Positions 1 through 14,200 of a DNA stretch of 64,000 nt are shown here, in pieces. The DNA comes from Loripinus fragilis (taxonomy: Eukaryota; Mollusca; Bivalvia; Lucinida; Lucinidae). The translations under genes and the position numbers were made by a program. The stretch spans positions 136,591,049 to 136,655,048 of the forward strand of contig OZ026515.1 of assembly GCA_964019695.1 (NCBI GenBank), read 5' to 3'. The notes under the pieces were generated by a model. That model was given only the letters and a program-made list of their open reading frames with translations. It made no database searches and was not told the DNA's origin. How positions within the stretch are numbered: position 1 is the first letter of the stretch; each line of letters starts with the position of its first letter.

Positions 1-57
1 CTGTTTCGTTGTCAGTCTGCATATTAAGTTGCATTAACTTAGCCATTTGTCACCTAT

Positions 58-315
58 AGTAAGTAAAGAGGCAAAGATCAGGATCCGATCAAGTACCACA
101 CCTGACCCAGACGCCACATGGGAAAGTGACAAAAGCACAATAAAACATAACATACAAGAGAGCCAATAGGCCAGCCCTTTCCCATCAGGTGACCACAAGG
201 CTGCAATGAACAGACAAGAAAGCATGACAAACATGAAACATAAATATCAAAAATGATCCACAAAAGAAGCACCGCCCTGGAACAGTCAGTAAAAACATTT
301 TTACTGGAGGGCTTA
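58..315 (+). repeat. Interspersed repeat R1, copy 1
   Basis: A block beginning AAAGAGGCAAAGATCAGG and ending ACTGGAGGGCTTAAACC. The same order of sequence occurs at 35427-35690 and inverted at 54682-54932. About 260 bp, no coding frame of note. Probably a non-autonomous mobile element. Confidence 0.75.
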
Positions 316-336
316 AACCTTAAAATTTTTTTATTA

Positions 337-1696
337 TACCCCCCGCAAACTTTGTTTGCAGGGGGTATACTGTTTTCACGTTGTCCGTCCGTCCGTAACG
401 CTTTGTTTCCTTAATAATTCGAAGAGTCGTTGCTGGATTTTCATCAAACCTTGCAAACATGTTCATATATGCAAGACAAATACTTTAGACAAAAAAGTAA
501 GGGCTAGGGGCCAATTCTATTAGAGTTATTTCTCTTTGTAGTTCTAAATGGCTTTTAATATAGTGCTTTATGCTAATGCTATTATAGGCCATACACGGGC
601 CGATCAACTCCTACCACAGCTTTTGATGGAACAATTTGATACTTTTCCTATACAATGTAGACACATTGAACATATGCATGAAGGAGTTTGGTTCAGAAAA
701 AATAATTTTTGACAAAATGACAGCTGTGAGAACTTAGACAATTTTTCCCGAATAAGGTGTTTGTATATGCGTAGACGGTGCCCTTATGGGCCGATCAACT
801 CCTACCACAGCTTTTTATGGAGCAATTTGATACTTTGCCTATACAATGTAGACACATTTAACATATGCATGAAGGAGTTTGGTTTAGAAATAATATTTTT
901 TGACAAAATGACAGCTGTGAGAACTTAAACAATTTTTCCCTTATTAGGCTTTTGTATATGCATAGATTGTGCCTTCATGGGCCGATCAACTCCTACCACA
1001 GCTTTTGATGAACAATTTGATACTTTGCCTATACAATGTAAATTTATAGAACATATGCATGAAGGAGTTTTGTTCAGAAAAAATAATTTTTGACGAAATG
1101 ACAGCTGTGAGAACTTAGACAATTTTTCCCTTATTAGACTTTTGTATATGCATAGATGGTGCCTTCATGGGCACATTGAACATATGCATGAAGGAGTTTT
1201 GTTCAGAAAAAATGATTTTTGACAAAATGACAGCTGTGAGAACTTAGACAATTTTTCCCTTATTAGGCTTTTGTATATGCATAGATGGTGCCTTCATGGG
1301 CCGATCAACTCCTACTACAGCTTTTGATGGAACAATTTGATACTCTGTGGATACAATGTAGACACATTGAACATATGCATGAAGGAGTTTGGTTCACAAA
1401 AAATAATTTTGACAAAATGACAGCTGTGAGAACTTAGACAATTATTCCCTTATATGGCTTTTGTATATGCATGGATAGTGCCTTTATGGGCAGATCAAGT
1501 CCTACTACAGCTTTTGATGGAGCAATTTGATACTTTGCCGACACAATGTAGACACATTGAACATTTGCACGAAGGAGTTTATAATTTTTGTTGCACAAAT
1601 TCTACTGAAATCTTCTTATCAAAACTAAGGTCTTCTTGTTTGAACTATAACTTGCCAAGTTTTTTCACTGACTCTTACTGTGCGGGGGGTATCTAA
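337..1696 (+). mobile_element. TIR element with internal ~190-bp tandem repeats
   Basis: It opens with ATACCCCCCGCAAAC and closes with GCGGGGGGTAT, an inverted terminal match. Right after the left end is a short hairpin (GCAAACTTTGTTTGC). Between them six units of about 190 bp start near 597, 788, 979, 1169 (shortened), 1298 and 1488, each with GATCAACTCC and GAAGGAGTTT landmarks. No transposase is seen. Likely a non-autonomous DNA transposon with tandem repeats inside. Confidence 0.65.
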
Positions 1697-2143
1697 TAAG
1701 CATTGCTTATTGACTTTTTTCATTGAACATTGCTTTTATAAGTATCTTTGACATGTTTGGAGGTATGTTTCTATAAAAAGGCCCCCAAAAGGAGATTTTG
1801 TGGCTGGAACAAGTCATTTGTGACAGTTACATTTCCAAATTTCAAATATCAATTACTTTTATTGAATTCTTTGACTATTTCGATTGAGCATTTTGTGGCC
1901 TATATGCTTTGCAAGATCGTCACTGCAGTGGCATATTTTACTGTACACATACTGAATTATTTTGAACATATTTCTTCCAATTTCCATGCATGAGTTACTT
2001 TCATTAATATTTCATACAATCCCCTAAACTCAGATTATTGCCACACCTCATGATGCTGAACGGCGATCCTCGAACTGGGTTTTTCTATCCCACCCTCACA
2101 CTCATGATTGATTCTTGTAGTCAAGCATATGTTTTACTTGTAG

Positions 2144-2288
2144 GTCTATGTGGTACATTTGATTACAATATAACAAATGATCTAACAAAGCCAGATGGTA
2201 CAGAGGTTAATACAACTGATGAGAGGTACTATGTCCAGAGAATGACCTTCGACATTTACAGACCAAAACCTTTCCTGAAAGCCTGGAG
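2144..2288 (+). CDS. VWDE-like exon a: VWD domain C-terminal part
   Basis: The acceptor follows a short pyrimidine stretch ending TTGTAG, and the donor is GTAGGT at 2289. The exon enters needing one upstream base and leaves in phase 2. The peptide starts LCGTFDYN and contains ITNDLTKPDG, the typical VWD segment around the conserved CG and ND..PDG positions. It ends KAW before the split Arg codon. It is the first exon of this gene visible in the window. Confidence 0.8.
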
Positions 2289-5200
2289 GTAGGTGTAGAG
2301 GTAGTAAACATTGCACCCAGAAAGACCCAAACAATATACTTGTAACAAGATTGCACCCAATTTTCTTATTGATTTCAAAAGGATTGAAGGGGAATCAAAG
2401 GCTCAGATAAGGAAATTTTATGAGCGTAAGATTGTAATTATATCCTTACCCATCAATTTAAACATGTGTTTTGGGTGCACAAAAGAACCGTCTAATTGAG
2501 ACGGTTCTTTTGAGTACCCACAACATATTTTTTGGATGAGAATTAAAACAAATAATTTTCCAATACGCACTTTTATCTGCAGGCCTGATGGAGAATATAT
2601 TTATCTTATATATATTGAACAGAGATGTCTGAGCAAACAGATTAACCCCAGGGTTAACACTAAATGTGTTTGCCATTCCATTGATACATTTTAAACACAC
2701 ATTATGTGTTGAAAAGGAATAGTTTGATTTTTGTATTGGTTTGAATTTGTCTGAATATTTAGGTTAAAAAGGCATCTTTCAGGGTAGGCAACAGCAACTT
2801 GAAATGTTGGCTTCTTTCATCAAACATGGCACCTATCAGAAGCTTTCATAAAAATGGCTGCTCTTAAAATTATTTTTTTCATATGACTGTTCTAAACATG
2901 AATTTAATTTTGGGACATTAAACCATAAACCAAACAAACTCATCATCCAATCTTTATTGACAAACTGACACTAAATTAATTAGAAGAGCATGGTGTCTTA
3001 GAAGTTATATTGGACTTGTGAAGGGCCAGTCTGATTTGGATCCATATTGATTGCTTCCATGTAAAAATCTAGTCTGAATTGAACTTTTATATATGCAGCA
3101 GATGTTAAAAAGCAGACAAAATTTTCAGGGCACAAAGATAGAGGTGGTGGGATAAATGGTTAAGACTATTTAATGCTAAATTGTACTTTAATCACTGGTT
3201 ACATGTTTTTTCTCACAGGGCAGCTGGTTCCTTGTTTGATGGTGTTTCAGCGAATGATTCTCAGACTTCACCAGGAACCACAGCGTGGTGTGATTGTTCT
3301 GACTCCTCCTCACAATGTATTCCACATGAACTGGTACAGACATGTGATTTTGTTCAAGGTTGGTAGTTCCTTATTTTATCGTAAGAATTCTCATTATGCT
3401 GAATTAATTATGTCATATAAAATGGATTGTTACTATCATTATGAATTAGCTATGTCATCTACAATATCTGCTAGAGCATTTTGTTGCTATGTTGACTCAA
3501 ATATGCCATCTACAGGGGCTGGTATCATTCTATGAAGACTTCTTCTCTCAAACAATTGTGGCAAGAGGGGGCATAAAACTCAATCGACCAATGAAAAAGA
3601 TAAAACCTAAGTAAATGTCTATTATGTCATGATTTTACTTAATCTGGACCTCTTATGTTTAAGGAAGTATAGCAAAGTTAATGTTACTTTGGATGTTATT
3701 GAATGTATTTATGCTTTAATATAGGGATCAAACATGTTTTTCTATGCATTAACATCTGCTGGACCCCGAGGGTGGTCTAGCAGATGTTAGTGTTTCAGAA
3801 AAGCATGTTTGATTGTTATTATTGCATAAAGTCATTTTGTCACTTGAAAACTTTTGAAAAAGGCTTCGAAAACTTATTTTATGTATTACTATAATGGGGT
3901 GCAAAAGCATAAAGGATTCAAAGGTTTTGAAAAAGCCTGTTCAAGAGCAAAGACTTACCTCATCACTAAATTATGTTCATTTCTATGCATGTTACTGTTG
4001 ATGACATCAATTTTTGTGATGGCCTAGAATCCGTATATTTAAAGTACAAAAGCCGTGCATCAAAAGCGTGTGAATTGCCTGTTTAGTACATCGGTTTTTG
4101 CCGGTTAAAACATGGCTGTTAATAGCATGCAACTGGGCTTTTTGTGCAATAATAAACATTATAAAAACAAAATTTCTTTGTTAAACCCAGGTGAAGATAT
4201 CACCAGTAGTATGGAGCTACACATGAGGACAGCAGGAAGTGTCTCTAGAAGAAGACGTGATACTGTGATGTTAGACTCTCACAATAGATACAAGCGACAG
4301 ACAATGTCCAATAATATAGACTGGGGAGATGGGGATGATGAAGATCTGTCGGTAATATAGTCTTTTCTCTTTTCTCGGGCCGATATGATTTGATAGTTTT
4401 AGAGTACTCTGAGTATGCCAGAACAGCTGCCTAAAACAAGTAAAACTGGGTGCTTAGGGTAACTCCCGTCTACATCAGTATAAATCAAGTGATTGATGTT
4501 TACACAATGAAAATATCATGCAAAACAGATGACCAAAAAGAAGAAAAACAAACAACATATTACATATAATTACATCTCTTTTGCATATGGGCTTATTTTC
4601 AAATATGAATATATTTAAAGACATAGAACATGCAGGCAATGCTCCACCATCTTGTTTTGGAACAGGTCACTTGACTGTTCTGTCCACACAACAACAGAGG
4701 ATGGATTACGTCGTAGTATTCCAGCACAGATGTTCCAGTGCCATTGATTTCTGTTTTGCCTCTTCGGGGTAAAAGGAGTAAAGAGAATAATATAAATCAA
4801 GTCTGCCCCTTGTTAACTACAAATCTAGGGATAGGAGTTTAGCCATTTTGTGTTATCAATAGTTTAACCCTTTTCCCACTAATCTAGACAATTGTCATCT
4901 GCTCTCTTCTGCTTATGTACTTTTCAAACAGTATGAACCCAGCTCAGACTGCTTCCTCAGGAGTAGTCTGAGCATCACCAGGCTCATTGTTTTAGCTTTT
5001 GTGATAATAATTCAAATTGAATGTCAAACTCTATTTGAAAGAAAGCTTATGAATTCAAACTACAGTGAAATCAGTCTTAAGCAGCCACCAAAAAATAGAC
5101 AAAACAAAGATTTTAATGCCATGTGATAGCTAAATGCAGGTCAAATGTACTGCAGAATTCTCCATGGGAGCATTCTGCAATATTTTTGACCTGCATTAAG

Positions 5201-8200
5201 CGACATTCGGTCTTGAAAACCTATTTTTGGTCTTCTTTTGAGTGGCTGCTTAAGACAGGTTTTACTGTACCACCTGCCTAAATAGCCATTTAAGTGTGAG
5301 TCACAACTGCTGCAGGTGACAGTTTGAAATCACATCCCTGTATATTCAGGAATACAGTGCTTGAAATTGAAGGCAAATGGTTTAGTCTTCGATAAAATTA
5401 AAAAAGGAAATTTCTGCTGCTTTGAATTTTATTTGGCAACTTAAGGGTTAACTAGTATTGTTTTAGAGGTTTTCTAGTACCTTTAAATTTAAAATTCAAA
5501 TCTTGAAGCTGAAATATGCATGGCTTTTTTCCTACTCAACTTTCATTGGCTATTTCCAAACATGCAACTAAACCTCTTATCCAGGGATTTATTGTCATAT
5601 TTTATTTTCAGTCTTGGGGATTCCCAACAATCAGTGGTATTACAGAGAGTGAAGCAAATACAGCTTGTACAGATGTTCTGGTTAACTCAGAGCTTGGGTC
5701 TGCCTGTGAAACATTAGTGGATACATCCGCGATAGTGATTGAGTGTGTGACTGGCGTTCTGGTAAGATCTTGATTCTATAAATGAGCCGCAATATGAGAA
5801 AACCTGTCTTTGAGGTTTTCAACTAGGTAACGCTCTATCCAGCATGTTTGGTTGCAAAGACTAGCACATTCAACTATCATACTCTGAAGAGAGAGAATAA
5901 CAAAGGCCCTGATCAGACTGTGCAGATGTGCAGGCTGGTCTGTGCCTTCGTTGTTTGTATGTAACAGTCAGGTTCTCTCACAACTAGGCCCAAATGGTAT
6001 CAAACATTACAACCTTTATATATAAGTTTACTAGAAACCTGTAAATGGCTACTTTGACAAACAGTTTATGTCCAGATTAGATTTTGTTAAGATCTAGTGT
6101 ATGTAGTCTCTAGAGACTAGAAAACCCTTGTTAACCCTTATTCAACTGGAAACCAGAAATATTTAATTTCACAAACAGTATAGACCGAGATGAGATGACT
6201 CTAACCAGGGTCTGCACTGTTTGCCATGATACAAAGCATTCAGAGATGGAAATTCTATCCTGTGGCACTACATTTTATATTATAATTGACTATCAGATTT
6301 TAATGCAGAAAAATGTATGAATGATTCCATTGTTCAAAGTGTGGTTAAGCAATGGACTTTTTCATCAAGTCTCCACGGAAAATATTAGACCAAGAAGAAC
6401 ACCAATTCAGCATGTCATTGATGTTATCTTAAGCAAGGCTATATGAGCAAGCATATGAGGTTATAGTACTTATTCCATTGTGGAGCTATAAAGGCTCAGG
6501 TGAGTCTGTTCCCTAGAGCCTTTGCTGCTTGCAAACACAAAGAATGGATGTAGGTGAAGACTCAGACCAAAATTTACACCTTTAGTACTGCTGGATATGT
6601 CAGCATGGACATTTATTGGAGGCTTTTGTGCATATACGATTAGTATCAAAATCACACGTGATTGCCTATATAGTGTATTGTTGTCACTGGTGTTATTAAC
6701 TATAGTATATGAGGAGTCAAATTAGCAACCTGCTAATGTTTAATCCAGCTTTCTCAGCTACAGGAACCAGCTAGATTATACAGTAGAACCTGTCTTAAGC
6801 GGCCAAAGAACACCAAAAATTGGTTTTCAATATCGATTATTGCTTAATACAGGTCAAAAGTATTGCAGAATGCTCCAAGGGGAGCTTTCTGCAATACTTT
6901 CGACCTTCATTAAGCTACCATTTTGTATTAAGACCTTTGTATTGTCTATTTTTAAGTGGCAGCTTTAGACAGATTTTACTGTATGTACTTTTCACTAAGT
7001 GAATACCAAAGATGCTGATCAGACTCCTCTTTGTTGTTCATATGCACAAAAATCAGGTTTTCTTGCAACATGATATATCTCCATATATGGACAAGAAATA
7101 TCATGAATGATAAGATCCACAAATAAGACTTCAATCATAACATTACAAATTGAACTTGAGGAGTGCAGTAGCTCAGTGTTAGACATGATGTCCAAGGGTC
7201 GCTGGTTAGAGACTCGACGGAGGCACTGCATTTTGTCTTTGGGCAAGACACTTTATCATTTGCTAAGTACTTGTTCAACCCAAGAAGACAGGAAATCTTG
7301 ACATGGCTGAAAGATTGTTGACTAGGATGTAAAGCAACAACACAAACAAACAAAACAAATTAAACAATACATACATTTTTTTGTATCTTATGTTAGTATT
7401 GATTACGTGGCACTTATATCTTACAGCAAAATAATAGGTTTCTGCTTCTTTTTTACAACAGTCGTTCGATTCTATACCTCTGGCCCTGGAATCATCATTG
7501 AGTAGCCTGACACAGCAATGTGAGACAGCAGTAGTAGCTGACCCGACTGTCTCCGTGAACTTCAATACGACTGTTGATCAGCTAGTGCCATATGTGTTAA
7601 ATCTGACCTGTGTCAATGACTGCTCTAACAGAGGAGCATGTAACCAAGGTATTCAATTTTAACCCTTAAAGCGCCACCTATAATTTGCAGCAGATGACAA
7701 TTTCAAATTTTGCTGCTTTTTCAAAAGTAGCAAATAAGGCATGATATTTCATGAGAATCGTCTGCTGGCAGACAATTCTCGTGAAATATCATACCTTATT
7801 TCTTCTGAAAAGTAGGAAAGATGTTGGAAAATTGGTCTTCTGCTGCAGTTGTGATTGGCGCTTTAATGGTTGATATTCTTTTTATGTTAAACCTTAAAAA
7901 ACCAATCACATCTACAGCAGAGAATATTTTTCTTTTCAGAGCAATTTATTGTGATGGCTGATGGTTCTCATGAAATATCAAGCCATACTTTTGCTATAAA
8001 TAATCAAGTGCACTTCAGACTAGATCTTTTAATGGAAGCAAACAATATTAATCCTGATCAGACTGCTCCCAGGAGAGCATTCTGATCTGGGTCCATATTG
8101 TTTGCAATATAGGCTTTTAATAGGCTTTTCACTTTCTGTAATGGCGGCAACTTTAATATTCATATCTGGGCTTGGTTCCGCTATTTCATCTGCTAAGGAA

Positions 8201-11200
8201 GGGAAATCGGGTTTTATTTATAATTTGGTAAAGAGTTACTAAGCTTTTTGGGCTGCGCAAACGTTCGCGCATTTCATGAAAGTCCTGACCGTATATACAT
8301 TGACCTCACATATATTAACCCTTAGAGCGCATATCACAAAAAGGAGTATGTTTTTGTTTTCTGCTGAAATACTTTGAAGCCTTTTTAACAAACAGTGTAG
8401 ATCCAGATCAGACTGCTCCTATAGGGGCAGTCTGATCTGGGTCCACACTGTTTGCGTCTACACTTATGTTAAACATTAACAGACACTTTAGAATGTAGTT
8501 ATTTTGCTGGCGTTTTAAAGTTTAAATAATTACTGTCTTTACTAAGGTGTTATGGTTCAATGATACAGTTATCTTTGAATAAAATTACACCTAACTTTCA
8601 GCTTTAACCTATGTCTAAAGTAGACAAGTCCTAGTTACGCATTACTGAGATGCCGTCTTTACAGTAACCAATAGTTCAATAATACCTAAGAACATAAGCA
8701 GATGAGAGAGTAGGCAACACAAGTTGTGACTCGCAGGAAAAGGGTTAAGGCGATTCTTTAAGGTGAAAGGGCAGCTAAATGAGTTAATTACAGAGATTTG
8801 AAAGCAAACGTCATTTATCATGAATGGGAGTCGAGGAGAGGGAGGGTAAAATAAAATGCAATAAATCATGATTACTGTTGGTCATGTTTACAGGTAGCTG
8901 TGAGTGTGAAACGAGCTATGCTGGAGCAGACTGTTCCCTGGACATCAACGAAGCACCAGTGATAGTGTCACTGTCCCAGGACCTCTACACAGCTAATAAC
9001 ACAGCTACCTCGGTTGTTTACACAGATACAGTTGTCCTTGGTGATCTATTTGTCAACACAGGCTCACTTCTGTGTCATTTAGAGGCTGTTGAGGTAAGTC
9101 CCAGGATCTTTACACAGCCAATAACACAGCTACCTTGGTAGTTTACACGGATACAGTTGTCCTTGGTGATCTATTTGTCAACACAGGCTCTCTTCTGTGT
9201 CATATAGAGACTGTTGAGGTAAGTCCCAGGGTCTCTATACAGCCAATAACACAGCAACCTCAGTAGTTTACACAGATACAGTTATCCTTGGTGATCTATT
9301 TGTCAACACAGGCTCTCTTCTGTGTCATATAGAGACTGTTGAGGTAAGTCCCAGGGTCTCTATACAGCCAATAACACAGCTACCTTGGTAGTTTACACAG
9401 ATACAGTTGTCCTTGGTGATCTATTTGTCAACACAGGCACTCTTCTGTGTCATATAGAGACTGTTGAGGTAAGTCCCAGGACCTTTACACAGCCAATAAC
9501 ACAGCTACCTCGGTAGTTTACACAGATACAGTTGTCCTTGGTGATCTATTTGTCAACACAGGCTCACTTCTGTGTCATATAGAGACTGTTGAGGTAAGTC
9601 CCAGGACCTCTACACAGCCAATAACACAGCTACCTCGAAGTTTACACAGATACAGTTGCCCTTGGTGATCTATTTGTCAACACAGGCTCTCTTCTGTGTC
9701 ATAAAGAGACTGTTGAGGTAAGTCCCAGGATCTCTACACAGCCAATAACACAGCTACCTCAGTAGTTTACACAGGTACAGTTGTCCTTGGTGATCTATTT
9801 GTCAACACAGGCTCTCTTCTGTGTCATATAGAGACTGCTGAGGTACGTCTCAGGACCTCTACACAGCCAATAACACAGTTACCTCAGTAGTTTACACAGA
9901 TACAGTTATCCTTGGTGATCTATTTGTCAACACAGGCTCTCTTCTGTGTCATATAGAGACTGTTGAGGTAAGTCCCAGGACCTTTATGCAGCCAATAACA
10001 CAGCTACCTCGGTAGTTTACACATATACAGTTGCCCTTGGTGATCTATTTGTCAACACAGGCTCTCTTCTGTGTCATATAGAGACTGTTGAGGTAGGTCC
10101 CAGGATCTCTACACAGCCAATAACACAGTTACCTCGGTAGTTTACACAGATACAGTTGTTCTTGGTGATCTATTTGTCAACACAGGCTCACTTCTGTGTC
10201 ATATAGAGACTGTTGAGGTAAGTCCCAGGACCTTTAAGCAGCCAATAACACAGTTACCTCGGTAGTTTACACAGATACAGTTGTCCTTGGTGATCTATTT
10301 GTCAACACAGGCTCTCTTCTGTGTCATATAGAGACTGTTGAGGTAAGTCCCATGATCTATACACAGCCAATAACACAGTTACCTCAGTAGTTTACACAGA
10401 TACAGTTATCCTTGGTGATCTATTTGTCAACACAGGCACTCTTCTGTGTCATATAGAGACTGTTGAGGTAGGTCCCAGGATCTCTACACAGCCAATAACA
10501 CAGATACCTCAGTAGTTTACACAGATACAGTTGTCCTTGGTGATCTATTTGTCAACACAGGCACTCTTCTGTGTCATATAGAGACTGTTGAGGTACGTCC
10601 CAGGACCTCTACACAGCCAATAACACAGCTACCTCGGTAGTTTACACAGATACAGTTATCCTTGGTGATCTATTTGTCAACACAGGCTCTCTTCTGTGTC
10701 ATAATGAGACTGTTGAGGTAAGTCCCAGGATCTCTACACAGCCAATAACACAGCTACCTCAGTAGTTTACACAGATACAGTTATCCTTGGTGATCTATTT
10801 GTCAACACAGGCTCTCTTCTGTGTCATATAGAGACTGTTAAGGGAAGTCCCAGGACCTTTACACAGCCAATAACACAGCTTCCTCAGTAGTTTACACAGA
10901 TACAGTTATCCTTGGTGATCTATTTGTCAACACAGGCTCTCTTCTGTGTCATATAGAGACTGTTGAGGGAAGTCCCAGGACCTTTACGCAGCCAATAACA
11001 CAGCTACCTCAGTAGTTTACACAGATACAATTGTCCTTGGTGATCTATTTGTCAACACAGGCTCACTTCTGTGTCATATAGAGACTGTTGAGGTACGTCT
11101 CAGGACCTCTACACAGCCAATAACACAGCTACCTCAGTAGTTTACACAGATACAGTTGTCCTTGGTGATCTATTTGTCAACACAGGCTCACTTCTGTGTC

Positions 11201-14200
11201 ATATAGAGACTGTTGAGGTAAGTCCCAGGACCTTTATACAGCCAATAACAGCTACCTCGGTAGTTTACACAGATACAGTTGTCCTTGGTGATCTATTTGT
11301 CAACACAGGCTCTCTTCTGTGTCATATAGAGACTGTTGAGGTAGGTCCCAGGACCTCTACGCAGCCAATAACACAGTTACCTCAGTAGTTTACACAGATA
11401 CAGTTATCCTTGGTGATCTATTTGTCAACACAGGCTCTCTTCTGTGTCATATAGAGACTGTTGAGGTAAGTCCCAGGATCTCTACACAGCCAATAACACA
11501 GCTACCTCGGTAGTTTACACAGATACAGTTATCCTTGGTGATCTATTTGTCAACACAGGCTCTCTTCTGTGTCATATAGAGACTGTTGAGGTACGTCTCA
11601 GGACCTCTACACAGCCAATAACACAGTTACCTCAGTAGTTTACACAGATACAGTTATCCTTGGTGATCTATTTGTCAACACAGGCTCTCTTCTGTGTCAT
11701 ATAGAGACTGTTGAGGGAAGCTCCAGGACCTTTACACAGCCAATAACACAGCTACCTCAGTAGTATACACATTTACATGTATCCTTGGTGATCTATTTGT
11801 CAACACAGGCTCTCTTCTGTGTCATATAGAGACTGTTGAGGTAAGTCCCAGGATCTCTACACAGCCAATAACACAGCTACCTTGGTAGTTTACACAGATA
11901 CAGTTATCCTTGGTGATCTATTTGTCAACACAGGCTCTCTTCTGTGTCATAATGAGACTGTTGAGGTAAGTCCCAGGATCTCTACACAGCCAATAACACA
12001 GCTACCTCAGTAGTTTACACAGATACAGTTATCCTTGGTGATCTATTTGTCAACACAGGCTCTCTTCTGTGTCATATAGAGACTGTTGAGGGAAGTCCCA
12101 GGACCTTTACACAGCCAATAACACAGCTACCTCAGTAGTTTACACAGATACAGTTGTCCTTGGTGATCTATTTGTCAACACAGGCTCACTTCTGTGTCAT
12201 ATAGAGACTGTTGAGGTACGTCTCAGGACCTCTACACAGCCAATAACACAGCTACCTCAGTAGTTTACACAGATACAGTTGTCCTTGGTGATCTATTTGT
12301 CAACACAGTCTCACTTCTGTGTCATATAGAGACTGTTGAGGTAAGTCCCAGGACCTTTATACAGCCAATAACAGCTACCTCGGTAGTTTACACAGATACA
12401 GTTGTCCTTGGTGATCTATTTGTCAACACAGGCTCTCTTCTGTGTCATATAGAGACTGTTGAGGTAGGTCCCAGGACCTCTACGCAGCCAATAACACAGT
12501 TACCTCAGTAGTTTACACAGATACAGTTATCCTTGGTGATCTATTTGTCAACACAGGCTCTCTTCTGTGTCATATAGAGACTGTTGAGGTAAGTCCCAGG
12601 ATCTCTACACAGCCAATAACACAGCTACCTCGGTAGTTTACACAGATACAGTTATCCTTGGTGATCTATTTGTCAACACAGGCTCTCTTCTGTGTCATAT
12701 AGAGACTGTTGAGGTACGTCTCAGGACCTCTACACAGCCAATAACACAGTTACCTCAGTAGTTTACACAGATACAGTTATCCTTGGTGATCTATTTGTCA
12801 ACACAGGCTCTCTTCTGTGTCATATAGAGACTGTTGAGGGAAGCTCCAGGACCTTTACACAGCCAATAACACAGCTACCTCAGTAGTATACACATTTACA
12901 TGTATCCTTGGTGATCTATTTGTCAACACAGGCTCTCTTCTGTGTCATATAGAGACTGTTGAGGTAAGTCCCAGGATCTCTACACAGCCAATAACACAGC
13001 TACCTTGGTAGTTTACACAGATACAGTTATCCTTGGTGATCTATTTGTCAACACAGGCTCTCTTCTGTGTCATATAGAGACTGTTGAGGTAAGTCCCAGG
13101 ATCTCTACACAGCCAATAACACAGCTACCTCAGTAGTTTACACAGATACAGTTATCCTTGGTGATCTATTTGTCAACACAGGCTTACTTCTGTGTCATAT
13201 AGAGACTGTTGAGGTAAGTCCCAGGATCTCTACACAGCCAATAATACAGCTACCTCACTAGTTTACACAGATACAGTTGTGCTTGGTGATCTATTTGTCA
13301 ACACAGGCTCTCTTCTGTGTCATATAGAGACTGTTGAGGTAAGTCCCAGGATCTCTACCCAGCCAATAACACAGCTACCTCGGTTGTTTACACAGATACA
13401 GTTATCCTTGGTGATCTATTTGTCAACACAGGCTTTCTTCTGTGTCATATAGAGACTGTTGAGGTAAGTCCCAGGATCTCTACCCAGCCAATAACACAGA
13501 TACCTCAGTAGTTTACACAGATACTGTTGCCCTTGGTGATCTATTTGTCAACACAGGCTCTCTTCTGTGTCATATAGAGACTGTTGAGGTAAGTCCCAGG
13601 ACCTCTACGCAGCCAATAACACAGATACCTCAGTAGTTAACACAGCTACCTCAGTAGTTTACACAGATACAGTTGTCCTTGGTGATCTATTTGTCAACAC
13701 AGGCACTCTTCTGTGTCATATAGAGACTGTTGAGGTAAGTCCCAGGACCTCTACCCAGCCAATAACACAGCTACCTCGGTAGTTTACACAGATACTGTTG
13801 CCCTTGGTGATCTATTTGTCAACACAGGCTCTCTTCTGTGTCATATAGAGACTGTTGAGGTAAGTCCCAGGATCTCTACACAGCCAATAATACAGCTACC
13901 TCAGTAGTTTACACAGATACAGTTGTGCTTGGTGATCTATTTGTCAACACAGGCTCTCTTCTGTGTCATATAGAGAGTGTTGAGGGAAGTCCCAGGACCT
14001 TTACACAGCCAATAACACAGCTACCTCGGTAGTTTACACAGATACAGTTATCCTTGGTGATCTATTTGTCAACACAGGCTCTCTCCTGTGTCATATAGAG
14101 ACTGTTGAGGTAAGTCCCAGGATCTCTACACAGCCAATAATACAGCTACCTCACTAGTTTACACAGATACAGTTGTGCTTGGTGATCTATTTGTCAACAC

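Noticed and set aside
2038..2143. Upstream extension of the VWD exon
   Set aside because: The frame is open, but the pyrimidine tract and TAG just before 2144, and the VWD homology starting at LCGTFD, mark this as intron.
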